Part shown: one piece after another, positions 31,001 to 40,000 of the stretch
Layout: every line of letters starts with the position of its first letter
Position numbering within the stretch: position 1 is the stretch's first letter
NCBI GenBank assembly: GCA_935421135.1
Contig: OW285192.1
Location: 1,531,501-1,595,500 of the forward strand
Direction: 5' to 3'
Length of the DNA: 64,000 nucleotides
DNA from: Bugulina stolonifera
Lineage: Eukaryota > Bryozoa > Gymnolaemata > Cheilostomatida > Bugulidae
Made by a program: the position numbers and the translations under genes
Notes under the pieces: model-generated
Databases searched by the model: none
Seen by the model: only the letters and a program-made list of their open reading frames with translations
What the model was told of the DNA's origin: nothing

Positions 31001-34000
31001 CCGCCCAAAACGGCATGTTTAGAGAGAGTGCAACTCCAACTTAAAAGCACTATTAATAATAATTATATTGACCTCTCATTATTGAATGCCTTAGACACAT
31101 CAGTAGCCCATAATCTACAATTACACTTGGAGAGGTGCAGGAAACTATAGTTTCCTGTACCTCTCCAATTGTAATTGTAGATTATGGGCTACTGATGTGT
31201 CTAAGGCATTCAATAATGAGAGGTCAATATGATGCACGCTACTGCAAATACTTACCACAAGAGGGATAGTTTAGCTCATAAAGAATCTGTCCAGAAAGCT
31301 TAGAGGGCGTTTCACAATTCATCAGTGATGTGGAGTTGAGATATTTTAAATCCTGCAGGCTACTTTGGTTGTAGTATATCCAGAAATCTATGGCTGGACA
31401 TGTGCAATCATATGGATTGTTGCCAATTTTTCTAACAAAGAGCATCGAAATTTATATTGAATGGTATAACAACTTAGAAATATAACCTAGGAGACAGTAT
31501 GGCTACTCTATCGTATGAAGAATGGATATTTAGAAGGTATTGCACCAGAGTATAGTACAGAGTACCAGAGTATAGCACGGAGCATAACACAGAGTAACAG
31601 GTACTAGCACAGAGTACCAGAGTACTAGTACAAGAGTAACAGAGTACTAGCACAGAGTAACATAGTGCCGGAGTACTAGCACAGAGTACCTCAGTACTAG
31701 TACGAGAGTACACTTACAATGTACATGTAGTTGTAGTACTTACAGATTACTACCACATTGTGCCCACTTTTTCTTTAGAGATCCAAGTATGACATCATCA
31801 TCTATACGCTCTATCAGGTTATACTCCATATCTAGTTGTGTAGTACATGTCAGGTGCTTCAGCTCTACCTCCATGAGGTAGGTAAAGTTCTGAATATAGT
31901 TATGGCTTAAATCCAATTTACCTGATATTCTGGACACGCCTGACCCTAAAACTATGAAACAATATTATTAATTAAATGGAACTAACTGTTGGCACAACAT
32001 GCACAAGCATCAGATAACAACATTCTGGGAGGGCGCCAATATTCCTAGGATCTGTGGACACAAATAATTGTGTCATGTCACTTGAAAATACCGGATCACT
32101 GTTGAGCAACAATAGACCAACAACACACGTTTCTACACAGTATAATATTCACTTCTATGGTTTGCTTTTATTCAGGCTTCATTTTGTGTTGACCATGCGG
32201 TACATTTTTCTGATATTACAAATAATATGTTAGTTGACATGAGTTTACATGTACATTGTAGATCATAGACTTTGTAAGCAAACAAGTTTCATCTCCAAAA
32301 CAATGCTGTACAATGTGTTCTGCATGAAACTCGTATAACTGGGATATAGTGTATGGTTACAACTTACAGGTACCCGCAGGTGGTTGGTAGATTATAATAT
32401 AGTGTATGGTTACAACTTACAGGTACCCTCAGGTGGCTGGTAGTACATATAGTGTATGGCTGCAACTTACAGGTACCCGCAGGTGGTTGGTAGATTATAT
32501 AGTGTATGGTTACAACTTACAGGTACCCGCAGATGGTTGGTAGATTATATAGTGTATGGTTACAACTTACAGGTACCCGCAGGTGGTTGGTAGAAGTCAG
32601 AGCTGTCACCCGATTTCAAAGTCATATTCATATCAATGCAGTTATAGCTGAGGTCCAGAAATTTCCATGTAATCTTGTTGGGGAGAAGAATCGTCGGCCC
32701 GGTATCTGTAGAGTGTCTCATGGAAAAGGCGTTGCATGGTAACCCTCGGATTACATTGTGGCTCAAATCTGTGGCATAAAATGAAATACTTGAATTAAAT
32801 GAGAGAATCATTGGAATTTATTTCCCATTCTAATGTGTTTACTATGTAGCTAGGCAGATATTATTTGGAAAAGTGTGCAATGCAATAAAATTTAACTTAC
32901 CAAGTTGGGTTGAAGGTAATGCTAATGAATACCATAATGATCCCTTCCCATACTCATGGCATATGTTAGTTATATAGTTGCTAGAGAGATCACTGTAAAA
33001 GTAAATATTTTTCTAGACTCTATAGGCCTACATGTAATGTGCATACATAACATATATTCAATGTATTGTATCGTATATAAAATAATTGTCTGTTCACCCT
33101 ATTCTTTGCACATATGAATAAAAATAATCATACACACATTATCCAAGTGTTATTTACTAAAAGTTAAACTTATGTTTAGGCCTGCAGAGCACAAACAATG
33201 GGGAGATAATGCTATGTCACCTCACTATAACACCACAAAGACACCTAACTATACATACAACGTTCTTAGCGTTAGACTCACATAGACTCGAGGTTGGTGT
33301 TGTTTATGAATGTATGAACTCCAATATTCTCAATACGGTTATGTCTCAGGTTTAACACTTTCAACTGTTTTAATCTCTACAAATAAAAAGTTATTATATA
33401 ATTATGTACATGTGTGTACATGTACATAATATGGAACAACTGAGAACATGATAATGGTAGAGTTTAGGCAATGTCTACTACTACTGTATATATAGTACGT
33501 GTCATACCATTGCATCTACATCTAGGTCTAAAAATATGCAGAATTGCTCAATGAGCCTGTATAACCAAATACGGAACATCTCCTACACGTATATGTAGTA
33601 GGAAAAGAAGTTTAAATGTTGACTGAGTGAAGTCACATGATCTACTCACACCAAGATGGCTGCTGTTGATTGAAGGACCAATGACATTGTAGGAGAGATC
33701 TAGGGTGATGATCCCGGCAGCGCCACTATCCATGTCTAGGTAAGAATGTGTCAGAGTTCTGATGTCATTGTTACTCATGTCCACATACCAAGGGGTACCT
33801 GGGAAGCTTGTCGGTATGATAGGCAGGTGACTGTCAGCGCAGTGCAGGTGGTTGATTGTACTACTGTCACAGATATACTCTGCTGTACAGTTACTGTAGT
33901 CTGTGATCTCTTCTATTGATGTACTCCCTAGTACAATTTCTCTATATATGTTTCGAGGTGTGGCTTGGAAATCAGGCTACAACAAACATATGCACATATT

Positions 34001-37000
34001 AGCAAAGGATGATATGAAGATTACTGAATGAATTAAATCAGACTCAACGGTGTATGCATAGGTTTAGTGAACTAGGCGACACATTCGGTATAAACCACTT
34101 CTAATAAGCGCCAAATATACAGGTTCAGTGGTAATTTTTTCTTGAATTAGCCAATTATGAACATTATTGATTGTGAAGAAACCAAGCAGTGATAGAGTTG
34201 ACAACTCCAATTCCTTTAAATTAATATCTAGCATGATTTATAAGTGACCTAATTCACAGTGTTCACAACCAGTGTCTTTCATACATGTACATGTACAATA
34301 TACAGGTACATATGAGAAGACGTGTGTTACATATAACTTTACACGTATGAAACAGGGAAATAAGAACGTACCATGTAGCATATAATATCCTCTACATCAT
34401 CTGTGTGCTGGAACAGAGATCCATTGAGTACATGTCTATAGATGGGAGCCATTCCACATCGGCAGCTGTATGGATTCTGGGATATAGCTCTGCAGGTACC
34501 AAACATATAGTAATACATGTGCCATACTTATTAATACATGTTTACATGACTTGTATTTGCTCGTGAAATGTGTGTATGACCATGCGGTTGCTATGTGTTG
34601 CATGTAGGCCTTGTGCAGTATATTATGTGCACATGTACAATGTATGGATATACGTGTATGTAGTTAAATCTATGCTTATCCTCATCTATAACTGCTTCTC
34701 TAGTGACTGGATCAAACTGGGAAGATGTACCGCAACGTGTTACATGAAAAATGTGGTAGGAGATCTACGTGTATGTACAACATTCTCTCTCCGCGACACC
34801 AAAGAGTGCAAATTTTCTGAGATACTAGACTTACAGTCCTAAGCTAGTCAAGGAGCCATTAATCACAGCGTTGTGGTAGGCCTCCAACCAATCCTCTGAT
34901 ATGGTTCCCAGTCTATTGTTGCTAAAGCTTCTGCAAACAAAGAATACAAGAAGTAAAATACTCGTCCAGTCATAACATTATCTCAAAATCAGTGTTATAA
35001 CAAGAGTACTTCAACGCTAACAATTCTAACATGTTATAACAAGAGTACTTCAATGCTAACAATTCTGACATGTCACATCTCATTTAGTAATTCAACTCAT
35101 GTCGTTCCATGGAACCATATACACTTCACTTACTGACTGGAATGTAGAATAACTCTTAGATACTTACATGTATGTCAAGTTGGGATTATGATATGGGCTA
35201 GAGAAATCTGGTAAAATCGCCTTGACCTTGTTTGAGCTAATGTCAAGGTCAATGAGCTGGTTGAACTTAGTGAACCCATACTTGAGGTCAGATATTCTAT
35301 TGGAGGAGACGTCCAGAGTTTCCAGTGTTGTTGGTAGATATCTGGTGTCTAGCGTTTCCAGCTGGTTCTGGTCTAGGACTCTACAGCATTTACATGTACT
35401 TGGTGTCTTCATTTCAGGGTTTTACACAAGGTGTTATGCAATGTGCTGCCAAGGTGCTATGCAAGGTGCTATGCAAGGTGCTATGCAAGGTGCTATGCAA
35501 GGTGCTATGCAAGGTGCTATGCAAGGTGCTATGCAAGGTGCTATGCAAGGTGCTTCCAAGGTGCTATGCCAGGTGCTATGCAAGGTGATGCCAAGGTGCT
35601 ATGCAAGGTGCTTTGCAAGGTGCTGTCGAGGTGCTTACAAGGCGTCAGTCAAAGTGCTACCAAGGCTTTATGCAAGGTGCTGCAAATAATTATGCTCTCT
35701 CAGCAGTTGTAGAGAAGAGAGTGAACTGAGAGAGAACAACTTCACAACTAGGTAACACCATCTTACTAATAGACAGGGTCCTCCTTAGCTACCATACTAA
35801 TAAAGGCCTGGTCGAGTGAGAGGGCTGATTTACTCAGTATATACATGTGTGTTGAAGAGAATTGCTATTTCTGCCACGTGTTCTAACAGCATAGACATAT
35901 AGACATGACTTTGCTTGTCGTTGCATCTGGGCAAGAGGTCAGTATACAATAATAGAGCGCTCACTGTAAACCTATCCATACATAGTATCATAGAATAAAC
36001 ATACAATGTATGTGAACAAGTCTACTTCTGAGTGGGATTTAGGATTAGGTCCTCAAACCAATAGAAGTTGCCCACCTTGTCCTGGGCAGCACATACATGT
36101 AAGTACTTCATACATTAGCTTATACTGTACTACATGTACCTGTACCCCATCATGTCTATATATTAAACTACATATATACAGACATATTAGTGAACCCTAC
36201 TCACAGCATGGTTAGTTTATCATTGAAGAGTCCCTTCTGACTGTCATATGGATCAGTATAGATGACACATCTCATCGCTGGTTCCATTCCGGAAGGTTCC
36301 AAACTTACTATAGCATTCTCAGATAGCAGTAGTTCTTTCAGCTCTACAAATTCTTTAAACGAATGGGGTATGGTCCTGAGGCCAACATCAGCTAGGTCAC
36401 TAGAAAATATGAGAAGATGAATAAACGATGAATATTGGAATCTCCAAAATACGAATGCTTGAATACTTCAAATGATGAATGTGTTGTAATTTTGGAATGC
36501 TTGTGTGGCAAGTCTAGTTGAAAGAGCATTTTTTAACTATTTCAATATACCAATTATACAGCCAAGTTGACCAAACTAAACAAACATGCTTTGGTAATAG
36601 TGAGCCAATCAGCTGACTTACAGAAGCTGAAGCTGTGTTTTGATTGGAGAGAGCAGCTGTTCCAGGAAGCTGACATCTGTTCCGACAGCGAGGCCATGTA
36701 GAGATCTGGGCATATAGTTTTACAGTTTATTGGACAGACAGATCTTGGTAATGGATAAATCTAATCATCTATGGTTTACTGCTTACAGCACATGTATAAA
36801 AATGTTAAATATTCATCAGCTCAAAGATTAGCCCAAGTTTTGAGTGGTGAAGATGCATTTTAAAACCAAACGTTTAGAAAATAACCATTTCGAAACTGTG
36901 TAAATTGCATCTAGATGAACATGACTCGTAGTTAATATTTTTTTAGTTGAAATCTAGGGGTTGGATTTGGGGTTTCGAACTGGCAGTTTTCTAGACATCC

Positions 37001-40000
37001 AATTTCGAAACGCTTGGTTCGAACTGTCTTTTTCGAACAGTCGTAGATTTGTTTAAATAGCTTGCAACTAAATATCTAATGATTACTTATGTAAGTGTTG
37101 AATTGAGCAGATGGAGCAGCAAATAAAACTAATAAGACTATGAACTTTTAAACAATGGGTCTTAATATGAATGCTATGACTAGTCCCCGTGGATGTACCC
37201 CTCATGCTCTAGAGGACTTGGAACCCCAGCTAACCTTAATAATATAATACATACAGACTTGGAGCTACTTACAGAGCACTCAACCTCTGCCCTTTGAAAT
37301 CTTCAAACAGATCTTGTGTGAGTGGGAGGTGAAAGTCGTTCTTACCAATGTTCCTAGAGAAGGGAGACAACGTGTGTGAGCAAAGGCTAGACAATGTATG
37401 TGAGCAAAGGCTATACAATGGGTGTGGGCTACATTTAGAACTTGGCAACAAAACTAATATTGCCAAACATTGTCCCAACAATGGGTGTCATGTCATTGAT
37501 GTTGGGACGTGATATTGTTCCTTGCTGTTGTGCGAGTGCTGTGCCAACGTCGTGGCATAACATTAGTAACTTAACTGGTGACATGTTGCAATATCAGTTC
37601 TATATTGGTATTATACTGGGAACCCAGGTTTTGCCGAGATGTAATACCTAGTATTGGAAAGCTGCAACTGCAAGTGGGTACGATGAATATGGAGCTTAAA
37701 GAATAGCATCACTTTTTGGAATATTCACTTAGTTCTAGTAGTTTGCACAGTTAAACACATATTCGCATTCTTGTTCATCGAGCTGCAAATGTGTCACCAA
37801 ATGCACATTGCATGTCACTCTCTACTGCATCTTTTAAAGAATTGTAGAATCGAGCTTGTAATAAAGTAGTGATTCGATTATGGTAAAGTTCATGCTAAAA
37901 ATTTGTATAGGCAACTTCCTAGTTCAAATATATGTATGTGTATCTACAGTACAGTGTACTAACCAAGCTGACCACTCTTGTTATTTAGAGAAATATGATT
38001 TGGGGAGACATGTGACCTCGATCATAGCATACTCACATAGTGATTCAATTGTATAACACAGCACAGATAACTTACAGCCCCTGCAGCCTCTCATTCAGTT
38101 TGTTCACCAGAAACATCTTTCTCTGCACACTGGGGAAAGGGCTCCTTGTCAGCACGCTGTCAACACAAGTCAGAATAATAATCGCCAGTTTTGTTGCCGT
38201 AGCAACAGGAATTATGATGCAATATAACACTGGTTATAATGGGTAGGTGACAAGTTGGATAACTATAGTGTTTATACAAGTAGACAATATGTTGGGTAGT
38301 CACAAGTTTCACCATATATATCAAACATTCATCGATAGCAGTCATCAAGAGAAATACCTGCGTCCCGAGTAGCTGTGAATGCTTACAGTACATTGAGAGA
38401 GGGAGTAGCAGTGAATACTTACAGTACATTGAGAGAGGGAGTAGTAGTGAATACTTACAGTACATTGAGAGAGGTAGTAGTAGTGAGTACTTACAGTTCA
38501 TTGAGAGAGGGAGTAGCAGTGAATACTTACAGTACATTGAGAGAGGTAGTAGCAGTGAGTACTTACAGTACATTGAGAGAGGGAGTAGTAGTGAATACTT
38601 ACAGCTCATTGAGAGAGGGAGTAGTAGTGAATACTTACAGTTCGTTGAGAGAGGGAGTAGCAGTGAGTACTCCCAGTACATTGAGAGAGGGAGTAGTAGG
38701 GAATACTTACAGCTCATTGAGAGAGGGAGTAGTAGTGAATACTTACAGTTCATTGAGAGAGGGAGTAGTAGTGAGTACTTACAGTACATTGAGAGAGGTA
38801 GTAGCAGTGAATACTTACAGTACATTGAGAGAGGTAGTAGCAGTGAATTCTTACAGTACATTGAGAGAGGTAGTAGTAGTGAGTACTTACAGTTCATTGA
38901 GAGAGGGAGTAGCAGTGAATACTTACAGTACATTGAGAGAGGTAGTAGCAGTGAGTGCTCCCAGTACATTGAGAGAAGGAGTAGTAGTGAATACTTACAG
39001 TTCATTGAGAGAGGGAGTAGCAGTGAGTACTCCCAGTACATTGAGAGAGGGAGTAGTAGTGAATACTTACAGCTCATTGAGAGAGGGAGTAGTAGTGAAT
39101 ACTTACAGTTCATTGAGAGAGGGAGTAGTAGTGAGTACTTACAGTACATTGAGAGAGGTAGTAGTAATGAATACTTACAGTGCATTGAGAGAGGTAGTAG
39201 TAATGAATACTTACAGTACATTGAGAGAGGGAGTAGTAGTGAGTACTTACAGTTCATTGAGAGAGGGAGTAGCAGTGAGTACTCACAGTCCATTGAGAGA
39301 GGGAGTAGCAGTGAATACTTACAGTACATTGAGAGAGGTAGTAGCAGTGAATTCTTAAAGTTCATTGAGAGAGGGAGTAGTAGTGAATACTTACAGCTCA
39401 ATGAGAGAGGAAGCTCGGCTGACTTGATCCAGAACATCAGCCAAGTCCTCCAGCTTTGACAGGTCAAAGCGACTAGAAAAAGTGGTGCACACACTGACAT
39501 GGCTGCAGATACGTCATTCAAATATATTGCAACACGTAGGCCTATAGATACAGTTGTAGTATCTAATATATGCATATGATTCTATTAACAAGTTTCAAAT
39601 ATTCAAGATGGGATAAGCTCAGAAAACTGCATATTTGCTTTAGTTACAGCAGAGTGGCAGACAAATATAACTTCCTGTGCATATATGGTGGTGTCTTAGA
39701 ATTGACTTACATTTCGGTGAGGTTTGAGAAGAGATCATGGGCAAAATAGTTGTCTGGAATTTCCACAATTTCTGTCTCAATGAACATTCTAGAAAATCAC
39801 AGATAGTAGATATTGAGGAAGCACATACATGTATATACAACAACTTCCATGCATTTCAATACAGAACAGGTCACGTCACATATGTAAGACAATAATAGTT
39901 ATATATTTCATAGAGTGAAAGTCCTCGATGACCACTAAGGCAGACAGAGAGGCAGGCATTCTCCACTTACACAATCATGAGCTGGTTACTTGGAACCCCG

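Noticed and set aside
35222..35689. A 155-codon plus-strand frame (QGAM repeats)
   Set aside because: Antisense of LRR exon 9 joined to a 12-bp array.
38160..39575. A 471-codon minus-strand open frame (CKYSLLLPLSM repeats)
   Set aside because: It is out of frame with the LRR exon at 39395-39472; in the gene's frame the array begins with a stop.
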